Positions 24,150-35,223 are shown, numbered from the stretch's first letter. The stretch: DNA of 64,000 bases from Fodinibacter luteus (GCF_039541575.1 NZ_BAABGM010000011.1:124001-188000), one strand, 5' to 3'. The notes: generated by a model from the sequence alone, not told the origin. A program made the numbers and translations.

Positions 24150-24701
24150 GTGCTGAGCGAGCTGACCCTCACCCTCATGCGGCTGGGGCTCCTCGTCCTG
24201 CTGTGGGTCTTCGTCTTCGCCGTCGTCGGCGTGCTGCGGGGCGACCTCTACGGCACGCGGGTCAAGCGACGCGTCGCGAGGGCCGGCGGCGGGCGCTCCC
24301 GCGCGGCGCGGGCACCGGCTCCGGCGGCTCCGCCGGCCCCGGCAGCCCCGGCGCCCAACCCAGGTGGCTCCAAAGGCGGTGGCCGGCGCGGTCGGGGCAA
24401 GGGCAAGGGTCCCTCCCGCCTCACCGTCACCGCCGGCTCGCTCACCGGCACGACCCTGCCGCTGCGTCCGGCGGGCACCCTCATCGGTCGCAGCCCGGAG
24501 TGTGCCCTCGTCCTCGACGACGACTACGCCTCCGGCCGGCACGCGCGCATCTTCCAGGACGACGACGGCACGTGGAAGGTCGAGGACCTCCGCTCCACGA
24601 ACGGCACCTTTCTCGGCGCGACGCGCCTCACCGAGCCCCGCGAGGTGGCGGTCGGCAGCGTGCTGCGGATCGGCCAGACCATCGTGGAGCTGCAGAGGTA
24701 A
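24150..24701 (+). CDS. fhaB: FHA-domain membrane protein FhaB (FipA)
   Basis: The 183-residue protein has one N-terminal membrane helix (about 9-28), a basic Ala/Pro/Gly linker and a C-terminal FHA domain. The FHA motifs are GRSPECALVL, YASGRHARI and LRSTNGTF. In mycobacteria FhaB (FipA) binds phosphorylated FtsZ and FtsQ. The GTG at 24150 is preferred because GGAGG lies 10 bp upstream; an in-frame start at 24129 overlaps the end of fhaA. The phosphatase gene starts 3 bp after its stop. Confidence 0.93.
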   Translation: MLSELTLTLMRLGLLVLLWVFVFAVVGVLRGDLYGTRVKRRVARAGGGRSRAARAPAPAAPPAPAAPAPNPGGSKGGGRRGRGKGKGPSRLTVTAGSLTGTTLPLRPAGTLIGRSPECALVLDDDYASGRHARIFQDDDGTWKVEDLRSTNGTFLGATRLTEPREVAVGSVLRIGQTIVELQR

Positions 24702-24704
24702 CGC

Positions 24705-26120
24705 ATGCCCTTCGCGTTCCACTACGCCGCCCGCTCCGACGTGGGCATGGTCCGGTCCAACAACGAGGACTCGGGCTACGCCGGCCCCCACCTCCTCGCG
24801 ATGGCCGACGGCATGGGCGGCCATGCCGGGGGTGACGTCGCGAGCTCGACCGTCATCGCCGCCCTCGTCCCGCTCGACGAGGACGTCCTCAGCGGGCGGG
24901 ACGTCGGGCTGGCCCTGCTCGACCGCATCCACACCGCGAACGCCGAGCTCGGGGAGCACGTGCGCAGCGAGCCCGGCCTCGACGGCATGGGCACGACGCT
25001 CATCGCCCTGCTGCGCTCGCGCGACAAGATCGTCCTCGCGCACATCGGTGACTCGCGCGCCTACCTCGTGCGCGACGGGAAGGTCACCCAGATCACCAAG
25101 GACCACTCGTTCGTGCAGAACCTCGTCGACGAGGGCCGGATCACCTCCGAGGAGGCGCAGACCCACCCGCAGCGCTCCCTCGTCACCCGGGTGCTCACCG
25201 GGGCGGTCGAGGACGAGCCCGACCTCGTCGTGCGCCAGGGGCGCATCGGCGACCGCTACCTCATCGCGTCCGACGGGCTCACCGACTACGTCGCCCGCGA
25301 CACCGTCGAGGAGGTGCTGACGACCGTCGCCGACCCCGGCGAGTGCGCCGACCGGCTCGTCGCCCTCGCCCTGCGGGCCGGCGCCCCCGACAACGTCACC
25401 ATCGTCGTCGGGGACCTCGTCGACACCCGCGTCGCGACGCCCCCCACGCAGCCGCAGGTCGTCGGCGCCGCCGCGGTGCGCCAGAAGGGCACCCGGCCGA
25501 TCCCCACGACGCCGGCCGCGAAGGCGGCCGCCCTGACCCAGGAGGCCACCCGGGGAGCCGGCGGGGCCGAGGACGGCGACGACGGTGTCACCCTCGCCGA
25601 GGAGGGTCCCCGCTCGCGCACCGGCACGGTGCTGCGGCTCGCGGCGCTGCTCGTCGTCGCGGGGGTGGTGCTGGCGGGCGGGTCGTACGCCGCGTACGCC
25701 TGGTCGCAGCAGCAGTACTACCTCGCCGGTCACGACGGCGTCGTCACCGTGTTCCGCGGCGTCGACCAGACCCTGGGCCCGATCGCCCTGTCCAGCCCGG
25801 TCTACGCCACGACGATCGCCGTCGACGACCTGCCCTCGTCCTACCAGGACGGGCTCGCGCAGGGCATCGAGGTCGACGACCGGGACGCGGCGGACGCCCG
25901 CGTCGCGGACCTGCGGCTGCAGGCCGTGGCGTGCCGCTGGGCGCGCCTCAACGGCGACCCGTGCCGCACCGTGCCGTCGACGTGGACGCCGCCGAGCCCC
26001 ACACCCTCGCCCAGCCCGACCCCGAGCGGGTCACCGAGCGGTGGGCCCAGCGGTGGGCCCAGCGGGATCCCGACCACCTCGCCCGGCCCGTCGGCCCCGA
26101 GCTCCCCGGCGGCCTCATGA
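24705..26120 (+). CDS. pstP: PP2C-family Ser/Thr phosphatase PstP
   Basis: The 471-residue membrane phosphatase reverses PknB phosphorylation. The PP2C domain (1-240) shows RSNNEDS, MADGMGGHAGG with metal-binding Asp, GDSRAYLV and SDGLTDYV. A membrane helix lies at about 309-335, followed by an extracytoplasmic domain of about 100 residues and a Pro/Ser tail. Length and layout match PstP. It overlaps rodA by 4 bp (ATGA). Confidence 0.96.
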   Translation: MPFAFHYAARSDVGMVRSNNEDSGYAGPHLLAMADGMGGHAGGDVASSTVIAALVPLDEDVLSGRDVGLALLDRIHTANAELGEHVRSEPGLDGMGTTLIALLRSRDKIVLAHIGDSRAYLVRDGKVTQITKDHSFVQNLVDEGRITSEEAQTHPQRSLVTRVLTGAVEDEPDLVVRQGRIGDRYLIASDGLTDYVARDTVEEVLTTVADPGECADRLVALALRAGAPDNVTIVVGDLVDTRVATPPTQPQVVGAAAVRQKGTRPIPTTPAAKAAALTQEATRGAGGAEDGDDGVTLAEEGPRSRTGTVLRLAALLVVAGVVLAGGSYAAYAWSQQQYYLAGHDGVVTVFRGVDQTLGPIALSSPVYATTIAVDDLPSSYQDGLAQGIEVDDRDAADARVADLRLQAVACRWARLNGDPCRTVPSTWTPPSPTPSPSPTPSGSPSGGPSGGPSGIPTTSPGPSAPSSPAAS

Positions 26121-27499
26121 GCATCGTGTCGAACCACCCCCCGCGCCAGGGGCGCAACGTCGAGCTCGCGCTCGTCATCACAGCCGTCGCCATCGTGCTG
26201 CTCGCGTACGTCAACGTCGGCCTCGCGACGTCCGGGTCCATCCCGCCTGGCACGCTCGCCCTCGCCGGGGGCTACCTCGCCCTGGCCGTCGGGTTCCACC
26301 TCGTGCTGCGCTGGCGGGCGTCGTACGCCGACCCGCTCATGCTGCCCATCGTCACGCTGCTCAACGGGCTCGGACTCGTCATGATCCACCGCATCGACCT
26401 CGCCAACGGCAAGTCGATCGCCGACGGGGTCGCCCTGCGGCAGCTCGTGTGGACGGGCGTCGCGATGGTCATCGCCGCCATCGTCCTCGTCGTCCTGCGC
26501 GACCACCGGGTGCTGCGTCGCTACACCTACCTCGCCGGCGCCATCGGCTTCGCGCTGCTGCTGCTCCCCCTCCTGCCCGTCATCGGCACGTCGATCTACG
26601 GCTCGCGGATCTGGATCCAGGTCGGACCGCTCTCCTTCCAGCCCGGGGAGATCGCCAAGATCGCCCTCGCCATCTTCTTCGCGGGCTACCTCGTGCAGAC
26701 CCGCGACGCCCTGTCGGTCGCTGGCCGCAAGGTGCTCGGGCTCACCCTGCCCCGGGCCCGCGACCTCGGCCCCATCCTCGTCGCCTGGCTCGCGAGCCTG
26801 GCGGTGCTCATCTTCGAGCGCGACCTCGGGTCCTCGCTGCTCTTCTTCGGCCTCTTCGTCGCGATGCTCTACGTCGCCACCGAGCGGGTGTCGTGGATCG
26901 CCATCGGCCTCACCCTCTTCTGCGTCGGCGCCTACGTCGCGTACCTCGTCTTCGGGCACGTCCAGACGCGGGTGCTGCTCTGGCTCGACACGTTCAGCCC
27001 CGAGGCGCTCGCTGCATCCGACCAGCTCGCCAAGGGGCTCATGGGCATGGCGGCCGGCGGGATGTTCGGCACCGGCCTGGGCCGCGGGCGGCCCGACCTC
27101 ACGTACTTCGCCGAGTCCGACTTCATCATCCCGAGCTTCGGCGAGGAGATCGGGCTCATCGGCCTGTTCGCCCTCCTCATGCTCTACGCGCTCCTCGTCC
27201 AGCGCGGGCTGCGCACCTCGCTCGGCACCCGCGACGGGTTCGGCAAGCTGCTCGCGGCGGGCCTGTCGTTCTCGGTCGCCCTGCAGTGCTTCGTCGTCGT
27301 CGGCGGCGTCACCCGGGTCATCCCGCTCACCGGCCTGACGATGCCGTTCCTGTCCTCGGGCGGCTCCTCGCTCCTCGCGAACTGGACCCTCGTCGCGATC
27401 CTCCTGCGCATCTCCGACCACGCCCGCCGGCCCCCGCCCGAGGTGAGCGGCCCGAGCCCGGTCGCCGAGGCCCGCACCGAGGTGGTGAGGATGCGGTGA
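26117..27499 (+). CDS. rodA: SEDS-family peptidoglycan polymerase RodA/FtsW
   Basis: The 460-residue integral membrane protein polymerises lipid II glycan chains together with the adjacent class B PBP. About ten membrane helices are visible. Family motifs are SRIWIQVGPLSFQPGEIAKI, FERDLGSSLL, ESDFIIPSFGEE and LTGLTMPFLSSGGSS. The position between pstP and pbpA identifies it as the RodA member. The start overlaps the pstP stop codon and its stop overlaps the pbpA start, so the three are translationally coupled. Confidence 0.95.
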   Translation: MSIVSNHPPRQGRNVELALVITAVAIVLLAYVNVGLATSGSIPPGTLALAGGYLALAVGFHLVLRWRASYADPLMLPIVTLLNGLGLVMIHRIDLANGKSIADGVALRQLVWTGVAMVIAAIVLVVLRDHRVLRRYTYLAGAIGFALLLLPLLPVIGTSIYGSRIWIQVGPLSFQPGEIAKIALAIFFAGYLVQTRDALSVAGRKVLGLTLPRARDLGPILVAWLASLAVLIFERDLGSSLLFFGLFVAMLYVATERVSWIAIGLTLFCVGAYVAYLVFGHVQTRVLLWLDTFSPEALAASDQLAKGLMGMAAGGMFGTGLGRGRPDLTYFAESDFIIPSFGEEIGLIGLFALLMLYALLVQRGLRTSLGTRDGFGKLLAAGLSFSVALQCFVVVGGVTRVIPLTGLTMPFLSSGGSSLLANWTLVAILLRISDHARRPPPEVSGPSPVAEARTEVVRMR

Positions 27500-28950
27500 A
27501 CGCCCCCGTCCGCAAGCTCTCGCTCGTCGTGGCCGCGCTCTTCGGCTCGCTCCTCGTGTCGACGACCCTCATCCAGTACGTCTTCGCGGCCGACCTCAAC
27601 GCCCGCCCCGACAACCGTCGCACCCTGCTGTCGACGTACGCCCGGGAGCGCGGCGAGATCCTCGTCGGCCAGACCCCGGTGGCCCGGTCGGTGCCGAGCG
27701 ACGACCAGTTCAAGTTCCAGCGCGAGTACGCCCAGGGACCGCTGTACTCCCACGTCACCGGCTTCTACTCGTTCTACGGCGCGCAGGGCGGCCTCGAGCA
27801 GGCCGAGAACGCGATGCTCTCCGGCTCGAGCGACAAGCTCTTCTACCGCCGCATCTCCGACCTGTTCACCGGGCGCCGGCCGCAGGGGGCCACGCTCGAG
27901 ACCACCCTCGACCCGGCGGTGCAGGAAGCGGCCGACGAGGGCCTGGAGGACATCCGGGGCGCCGCGGTCGCCCTCGACCCGAGCACGGGCGCGATCCTCG
28001 CGATGGTGAGCCACCCGAACTTCGACCCCAATGACGTCGCCGGTCACGACCTCGACGAGGTGGCCGAGAACTACGAGGAGCTCAACACCGACAGCTCCAG
28101 GCCGCTCGTCAACCGCTCGATCGGCGGCGACCTCTACCCGCCCGGCTCGGTGTTCAAGGTCGTCACCGCCGCCGCTGCGCTCTCCACGGGCGAGTACACC
28201 GAGGACACCGTCGTGCCCGGCCCGGCCGTGCTCGACCTGCCGCAGACCGACGCCGACCTCCCGAACGCGTTCGACGGCCCGTGCGGCCCGAACGACGAGG
28301 TGACGATGACCGAGGCGCTCGCGGTCTCGTGCAACACCGCCTTCGCGAGGGTCGGCATGGACATCGGCGCGGAGGCCCTCCAGTCCCAGGCCGCGAAGTT
28401 CGGCTTCGGCGACTCGATCAGCGTCCCGATGCGGGTCACGCCGAGCACCGTGCCCGCCGAGATGAACCTCCCCCAGCTCGCGCAGGCCTCGATCGGGCAG
28501 TACGACGTGCGCGCGACCCCGATCCAGATGGCCATGGTCGCTGCCGGGGTCGCGAACGACGGCGTCGTCATGCAGCCCTACCTCGTGCAGTCGGTCATCG
28601 GCTCCGACCTGTCCGTCATCGAGTCGACCGACCCCCAGGAGCTGTCGGAGGCGGTGACCCCCGACGTCGCCGCCCAGCTCAACCGGATGATGGTGGCGGT
28701 CGTCGAGGACGGGTCCGGCCGGCGCGCCCAGATCGACGGTGTCAGCGTGGCCGGCAAGACCGGCACGGCCCAGCACGGCGAGGGCCGCAAGGCGCACGCC
28801 TGGTTCATCTCGTTCGCCCCGGCCGACGACCCGCAGATCGCGGTCGCCGTCATCGCCGAGGACGGCGGGGTGGCCGGCAACGAGGCGGGTGGCGGCGCCG
28901 TCGCCGCGCCGATCGCCCGCCAGATGATGGAAGCACGGTTGGACCGATGA
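27496..28950 (+). CDS. pbpA: Class B penicillin-binding protein PbpA
   Basis: The 484-residue transpeptidase cross-links peptidoglycan outside the membrane. One N-terminal membrane anchor (about 8-30) precedes a dimerisation region and the transpeptidase domain. The nucleophile is Ser218 in SVFK; the SCN motif is VSCNT and the third motif is AGKTGTA. Length and order match actinobacterial PbpA. The GTG start overlaps the rodA stop. pknB follows 12 bp after the stop. Confidence 0.95.
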   Translation: MNAPVRKLSLVVAALFGSLLVSTTLIQYVFAADLNARPDNRRTLLSTYARERGEILVGQTPVARSVPSDDQFKFQREYAQGPLYSHVTGFYSFYGAQGGLEQAENAMLSGSSDKLFYRRISDLFTGRRPQGATLETTLDPAVQEAADEGLEDIRGAAVALDPSTGAILAMVSHPNFDPNDVAGHDLDEVAENYEELNTDSSRPLVNRSIGGDLYPPGSVFKVVTAAAALSTGEYTEDTVVPGPAVLDLPQTDADLPNAFDGPCGPNDEVTMTEALAVSCNTAFARVGMDIGAEALQSQAAKFGFGDSISVPMRVTPSTVPAEMNLPQLAQASIGQYDVRATPIQMAMVAAGVANDGVVMQPYLVQSVIGSDLSVIESTDPQELSEAVTPDVAAQLNRMMVAVVEDGSGRRAQIDGVSVAGKTGTAQHGEGRKAHAWFISFAPADDPQIAVAVIAEDGGVAGNEAGGGAVAAPIARQMMEARLDR

Positions 28951-28962
28951 GGAGTACGAGGC

Positions 28963-30840
<1,878 letters not shown>

Positions 30841-30845
30841 CCCGG

Positions 30846-31502
30846 TCAGCCCGCGGCGACCATCCGGGCGACGCCGGCGGCGTCGTGCACGAGTGGGCTG
30901 AGACCGGCCGAGCGCGCGACGGCATCCGGCATGCCGCACAGCTCGAGCCAGTTGGCGAGCATCCGGTGGCCGCCGTGCGTCAGCACCGACTCGGGGTGGA
31001 ACTGCACGCCGTGCAGCGGCAGGGTCGCGTGCCGCACCGCCATGACGATGCCGGACTCGGTTCGTCCGGTGGCGACCAGCTCGGCGGGCAGGGTCTCGGG
31101 GTCGATGGTCAGCGAGTGGTAGCGGGTCGCAGTGAACGGGTCGGGCACGCCGGCGAGCACCCCCGTGCCGTCGTGGTGCACCTGGGAGGTCTTGCCGTGC
31201 AGCAGCTCGGGGGCCCGGCCCACCGTCGCCCCCATGACGACCCCGAGTGCCTGGTGGCCCAGGCACACGCCGAGCATCGGCTGGACCCGCTCGGCGCAGG
31301 CCTCGATCATCGCCATCGACACACCGGCCTCCTCGGGGGTGCCCGGACCGGGGGAGACGAGCACCCCGTCGAAGCCCGCGGCGTCGCCCGGGGCGACCGC
31401 GTCGTTGCGCACGACCTCGCACCGGGCGCCGAGCTGCTCGAGGTAGCCGACGATCGTGAAGACGAAGCTGTCGTAGTTGTCGACGACGAGGATGCGGGTC
31501 AT
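30846..31502 (-). CDS. pabA: Glutamine amidotransferase subunit of anthranilate/aminodeoxychorismate synthase
   Basis: The 218-residue class I amidotransferase releases ammonia from glutamine for a chorismate-using partner (folate or tryptophan pathway). Motifs are VDNYDSFVF, SPGPGTPEEAG, nucleophile Cys80 in GVCLGHQALG, and FHPESVLT with the catalytic His/Glu. It matches the gene beside pknB in other actinobacteria, annotated variously as trpG or pabA. The partner synthase is not in the window. ATG at 31511 is an alternative start with a poorer binding site. It ends an operon with the sortase and DUF881 genes. Confidence 0.9.
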   Translation of the reverse strand: MTRILVVDNYDSFVFTIVGYLEQLGARCEVVRNDAVAPGDAAGFDGVLVSPGPGTPEEAGVSMAMIEACAERVQPMLGVCLGHQALGVVMGATVGRAPELLHGKTSQVHHDGTGVLAGVPDPFTATRYHSLTIDPETLPAELVATGRTESGIVMAVRHATLPLHGVQFHPESVLTHGGHRMLANWLELCGMPDAVARSAGLSPLVHDAAGVARMVAAG

Positions 31503-31531
31503 GGCGTCCATGGTGCACCGTGTGCGCCCGG

Positions 31532-31690
31532 TCACGGACCGACCGTCGACTCCGTGAACGGCAGGAGCGTGCTCACCGCCGGGAAGACCCACGTGAAGCA
31601 GGCCGCGACGACGAGGGCGAGGAGCACGAGGCACTGCACGGCCCGCGCCCACGTGGGGCCGGGCAGCGCGCGCCACAACGCGGCGTACAC
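31532..31690 (-). CDS. Conserved small membrane protein between sortase and pabA
   Basis: This 52-residue protein begins VYAALWRALPGP, has one membrane helix (about 18-38, LVLLALVVAACF), and ends TWVFPAV...FTESTVGP. I recall similar tiny proteins at this spot in many actinobacteria, and none has a known function. Its GTG lies 3 bp after the sortase stop, and pabA starts 29 bp after its own stop, so it belongs to the operon. It may assist the sortase or division proteins; this is only positional. Confidence 0.75.
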   Translation of the reverse strand: MYAALWRALPGPTWARAVQCLVLLALVVAACFTWVFPAVSTLLPFTESTVGP

Positions 31691-31693
31691 GGC

Positions 31694-32395
31694 TCAGGCC
31701 CCTGTCAGCGCGAGGAGGCGGGCGGGGTCCCACGCCGACCGCGGCACCGACTCGACGAGCCGGCCGTGGACGACGAAGCGCTCGGTGGCGCTGTACCTCG
31801 GGTGGCACGACGTCAACGTGATGAGCGCCTCGGTCGGTGGCGCTCCGGGCTCGGACGGCACCGGCGCGACGACGTCGACGTCGCCGGGGCGCACGACCTC
31901 GCGCGAGGTCACCTCGTAGACGTGCACCTCGGCCGCCGTCTCGACGACGACCGGGTCGCCGTCGACGAGCCGGTCGACGTCGTGGAACGGCCGGCCGTAG
32001 GTCGTCCGGTGCCCGGCGAGGGCGAAGTTGCCAACCTGCCCGGGCCCTGCGGTGCCGACGTAGTGTCCGACGCCCAGCGCGAGCACGTCGCGCCCGGTGC
32101 CCTCGAGGACCGGCCGCGCGTAGTCCGCACCGAAGCGCGGGATCCGCACGACCGCGAAGGCGCCGTCCGGGCCGACCGGCTCCGGGATGCCGTCCGCGGG
32201 CGCCGTCGTGGACCTCGCCACGGGCTCGCGGGCGGACTCTGCGAACTCCTCCTCGAGCGAGGCGACGATCCGGGCCTGGGCCCGGTCGGCGACGACGTCG
32301 GTCCACCACAGCTGCCAGGCGGCGAAGAGCAGGACGAGGACACCGAGCGTGACGAGCAGCTCGCCGGACCAGCCGACGACGCGGCGCAGCGTCAC
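31694..32395 (-). CDS. Class E sortase
   Basis: The 233-residue membrane transpeptidase anchors secreted proteins to peptidoglycan. One N-terminal membrane helix (about 9-30) precedes the sortase barrel. The catalytic residues are His129 in LAGHRTTYG, Cys197 in LTSCHPRY and the Arg of SATERF. The active-site motif TLTSCHP and origin-proximal position identify class E. Its GTG overlaps the DUF881 stop by 4 bp. Substrates with a LAxTG-type signal were not seen in this window. Confidence 0.92.
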   Translation of the reverse strand: MTLRRVVGWSGELLVTLGVLVLLFAAWQLWWTDVVADRAQARIVASLEEEFAESAREPVARSTTAPADGIPEPVGPDGAFAVVRIPRFGADYARPVLEGTGRDVLALGVGHYVGTAGPGQVGNFALAGHRTTYGRPFHDVDRLVDGDPVVVETAAEVHVYEVTSREVVRPGDVDVVAPVPSEPGAPPTEALITLTSCHPRYSATERFVVHGRLVESVPRSAWDPARLLALTGA

Positions 32396-33144
32396 GAGGC
32401 GGGGACCTCGGCGTGCTGGGGGACGATCGACCCGACATAGGCGGGGAAGGTCTGCTCGCCGACGCCGCGGACGTCGTAGCCCAGGCCGACGGCCACGGAC
32501 CACTGCCGGAGGTTCTCGACCTCGGCGTCGTCGTCGAGGGCCTGACGCATCCGGTCGGTGTCGCCGATGGCGGTGATGACGTAGGGCGGGGAGTAGACGC
32601 GACCCTGGAGGATGAGGGTGTTGCCGACGCAGCGCACGGCGCTCGTCGAGATGACCCGCTGGTCCTGGAGCATCATCGCCTCGGCCCCGCCGGCCCACAG
32701 GGCGTTGACGACGGCCTGGACGTCCTGCTGGTGGATGACGTAGTCGTCGGGGTCGGCGCCGGTCGGCACCTCACCGCCCTGCAGCTTGGCGTCGTCGAGG
32801 GTGACCCGCAGGGCGGGGCCCTCGACGGGCGTGCGGCCGGCCGCCGAGGCGAGCTCGGTGGCCTGTCGCTCGAGCTGCTGGGTCTGCACGTCGCGCGGGG
32901 CGAGGGCGGCGGTCGCCTCGTCGACCCGGGCCTGCAGCTCCTCGACCCGTGAGGAGCGATCCTCGTTCGTGCGGTTCTGGGCCCGGATGAGGTCGGGGAG
33001 CTCGGCCTGGTCGGGGCGCAGGTCCTCGCCCTGCGACGCGCGCACGCTCGAGGCGAAGAGGGTGCCGGCGACGAGCGCCGCGACGGGCACGAGCCACGGC
33101 CAGGGGGAGGGTCGGTCGACCCGTCCACCGTGCGTTCCGGCCAC
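32392..33144 (-). CDS. DUF881 family membrane protein
   Basis: The 250-residue product has an N-terminal membrane helix (about 17-37), a coiled coil (about 55-110) and a DUF881 domain with GPALRVTLDDA, IHQQDVQAVVNALW, VGNTLILQGRVYSPPY. The family is always found near crgA and sortase E and is thought to have a structural part in division, not proven. I chose GTG at 33144 because GAGGAGG lies 8 bp upstream; GTG at 33153 sits inside that site. It heads the four-gene operon ending in pabA. Confidence 0.88.
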   Translation of the reverse strand: MAGTHGGRVDRPSPWPWLVPVAALVAGTLFASSVRASQGEDLRPDQAELPDLIRAQNRTNEDRSSRVEELQARVDEATAALAPRDVQTQQLERQATELASAAGRTPVEGPALRVTLDDAKLQGGEVPTGADPDDYVIHQQDVQAVVNALWAGGAEAMMLQDQRVISTSAVRCVGNTLILQGRVYSPPYVITAIGDTDRMRQALDDDAEVENLRQWSVAVGLGYDVRGVGEQTFPAYVGSIVPQHAEVPAS

Positions 33145-33215
33145 CGCGGCCACCTCCTCTCCCGAACCACCCTCTACGCTAGGCCAACACCATCAACGCC
33201 ACGAGGAGAGTGTTC

Positions 33216-33467
33216 GTGCCCGAGTCCAAGGGTCGCTCCAAGCCCCCTTACATCCCGCCGCGCACCGCGCAGAAGGCGCAGGGGCCCAACCCGCGCTGGT
33301 TCGTGCCGCTCATGCTCGGCCTCATGGTCGTCGGCCTGATCTGGGTCGTCACGTACTACATCTCCGGCGTGAACCAGTACCCGGTGCCGGCGCTCGAGCG
33401 CTGGAACCTCGCCGTCGGCTTCGGCCTCATGCTCGCCGGCTTCCTCATGACGACCCGCTGGCGCTGA
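33216..33467 (+). CDS. crgA: Cell division protein CrgA
   Basis: The 83-residue protein has a basic N-terminus (PESKGRSKPPYIPPR) and two membrane helices (about 28-48 and 60-78). In mycobacteria CrgA recruits FtsI and stabilises the divisome. The GTG at 33216 has GAGGAG at proper spacing; GTG at 33210 is too close to it. The 3' end, including the second helix, is duplicated just downstream. Confidence 0.92.
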   Translation: MPESKGRSKPPYIPPRTAQKAQGPNPRWFVPLMLGLMVVGLIWVVTYYISGVNQYPVPALERWNLAVGFGLMLAGFLMTTRWR

Positions 33468-33479
33468 CCGATCGTCCAC

Positions 33480-33545
33480 CGCTGGAACCTCGCCGTCGGC
33501 TTCGTCCTCATGCTCGCCGGGTTCTTTCGACCCCGGTGGCGCTGA
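33480..33545 (+). pseudogene. Duplicated 3' fragment of crgA
   Basis: The segment repeats the last 69-72 bp of crgA, from RWNLAVGF to the stop codon, in an open frame ending FFRPRWR-stop. The copy has a few changes and lacks one codon. It has no start codon or binding site, so it is probably not translated. It could still act as a recombination target with the real gene end at 33399-33467. Confidence 0.85.
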
Positions 33546-33648
33546 CCGGGCGGTCCGCGGGCAGCCGTGGCGAGTTGTCCACAGGGTTTGTCCCCACTGG
33601 GGACGAATGACAGCCGTGTAACCCCAGGCCGCGGTGGCCGCGGCGCGG

Positions 33649-34551
33649 TCAGCCCACGGCGGCGTACTTCGCGAGCGCGACGACGACGAGCACGAGCAGG
33701 ATGCCGACGAGCCCCGCCCAGTGCACCGAGCGGTTCGGGGGTGCGAGCGGAGAGCGGCGGCGGCCGGTGTAGGCGATCGCTGCGGCGGCGGCCGCGCCGG
33801 TGAGGAAGCCGCCGAGGTGCGCCTGCCACGCGATGCCCGGGATGACGAAGCCGAGCACGGCGTTGATGCCGATGACGACGTACATCCCCGCAGCGGAACG
33901 GCCGAGCCGCCGCTGGAGCACGAGGAACGCGCCGAAGAGGCCGAAGACCGCCCCGGAGGCGCCCACGGCCCCCGTGTACCAGAGTCCGAGGTCGCCGGCC
34001 GCGACGTCCGCGGGGCTGGGCGGCGACGCGAACAGCAGGTAGACGACCGACCCGCCGATCGCGCTGAGCAGGTAGACGGCGACGAACCGGGCTCGACCGA
34101 GCAGCGGCTCGAGGTAGGTGCCCATGATCCACAGGGCGTACATGTTGAACGCGATGTGGAGGAGGTTTCCCGGGCTGTGGGCGAACGCCGAGGTGATGAA
34201 CCGCCACGGCTCCTCCGCCCCCAGGGCGGGCACGAACATGACCCGGCTCGTCAGCCCGGGCACGACCTGCTGGAGGACGAACACCGCGAGGCAGAGCCCG
34301 ATGAGGGTCATCGTCGCGACCGGGCGGCCGTCGGTGACCGCCCCGCCGAACACGGTGCGCACCTGGCGCACCGTGCGCGCACCCTCGGCGACGCAGTCCA
34401 CGCACTGGATGCCGACCGCCGCGGGACGCTGGCACTCCGGGCACGTGGGGCGCCGGCACCGCTGGCACCGGACGTAGGACTCCCGGTCGGGGTGCCGCGG
34501 GCAGACCGGAACCTGCTCGACGGCATCCGGGGATGCCGGCTGCTCACCCAT
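33649..34551 (-). CDS. Rhomboid family intramembrane serine protease with N-terminal zinc ribbon
   Basis: The 300-residue membrane protease cuts substrates within the bilayer. Residues 15-50 carry CPRHP, CQRC, CPEC and CVDC, a Cys/His metal-binding module. About seven membrane helices follow. HIAFNMYALW is the family's oxyanion motif, Ser199 lies in GASGAVFG, and the catalytic His is in QAHLGGFLTG. The zinc-ribbon rhomboid beside ppiA and crgA is a common actinobacterial arrangement. It is 30 bp downstream of ppiA on the same strand. Confidence 0.93.
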   Translation of the reverse strand: MGEQPASPDAVEQVPVCPRHPDRESYVRCQRCRRPTCPECQRPAAVGIQCVDCVAEGARTVRQVRTVFGGAVTDGRPVATMTLIGLCLAVFVLQQVVPGLTSRVMFVPALGAEEPWRFITSAFAHSPGNLLHIAFNMYALWIMGTYLEPLLGRARFVAVYLLSAIGGSVVYLLFASPPSPADVAAGDLGLWYTGAVGASGAVFGLFGAFLVLQRRLGRSAAGMYVVIGINAVLGFVIPGIAWQAHLGGFLTGAAAAAAIAYTGRRRSPLAPPNRSVHWAGLVGILLVLVVVALAKYAAVG

Positions 34552-34584
34552 CACGTCGTCGTCCCGGTCTGCAGCGCGGGCGGC

Positions 34585-35103
34585 TCAGGCCTCGATCTCG
34601 ACACGCTCGAGGACGACGTCCTCGAGCGGCTTGTCCTGGGCGCCGGTGCGGACCCCTGCGATCTTGTCGACGACCTCGCGGCTCGGGGCGTCGGCGACCT
34701 CGCCGAAGATCGTGTGCTTGCCGTTGAGCCACGTCGTCGGAGCGACCGTGATGAAGAACTGCGAGCCGTTGGTGCCCTTGCCCATCCGCTTGCCGGCGTT
34801 GGCCATGGCGAGCAGGTAGGGCCGGTCGAACTGCTTGTCGGGGTGCACCTCGTCGTCGAAGGCGTAGCCCGGGCCGCCCATGCCGCGACCGAGCGGGCAG
34901 CCGCCCTGGATCATGAAGCCGGGGATGATGCGGTGGAAGATCAGGCCGTCGAAGAACGGCGTCGGGTTGGTGCGCCCGGCGTCGTCCTTGTACTCCTTCT
35001 CGCCCGTGGCGAGACCGGTGAAGTTGGCGACGGTCTTCGGCGCCTCGTTGGGGAAGAGCTCGACGACGATGGGGCCGTGGTTGGTGTGCAGGGTTGCCTT
35101 CAT
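34585..35103 (-). CDS. ppiA: Cyclophilin-type peptidyl-prolyl isomerase
   Basis: The 172-residue cytosolic cyclophilin assists protein folding at prolyl bonds. Signature residues are FHRIIPGFMIQGG (catalytic Arg and Phe), GTNGSQFFITV and LNGKHTIFGEV. No signal peptide precedes it. It lies upstream of the rhomboid gene and is a usual member of the origin-proximal set. Confidence 0.95.
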   Translation of the reverse strand: MKATLHTNHGPIVVELFPNEAPKTVANFTGLATGEKEYKDDAGRTNPTPFFDGLIFHRIIPGFMIQGGCPLGRGMGGPGYAFDDEVHPDKQFDRPYLLAMANAGKRMGKGTNGSQFFITVAPTTWLNGKHTIFGEVADAPSREVVDKIAGVRTGAQDKPLEDVVLERVEIEA

Positions 35104-35223
35104 GCGCACGATCCTCTCACGGTGCGACGACCTGGCCGCCGGGGTGGTCGAGGCTCGTCGAGGGTCGACGAAGCTCGTCGAAGGTCGCCGACTCGGGCAG
35201 GCCCGGGGGGTGGTGCTCCGTGC

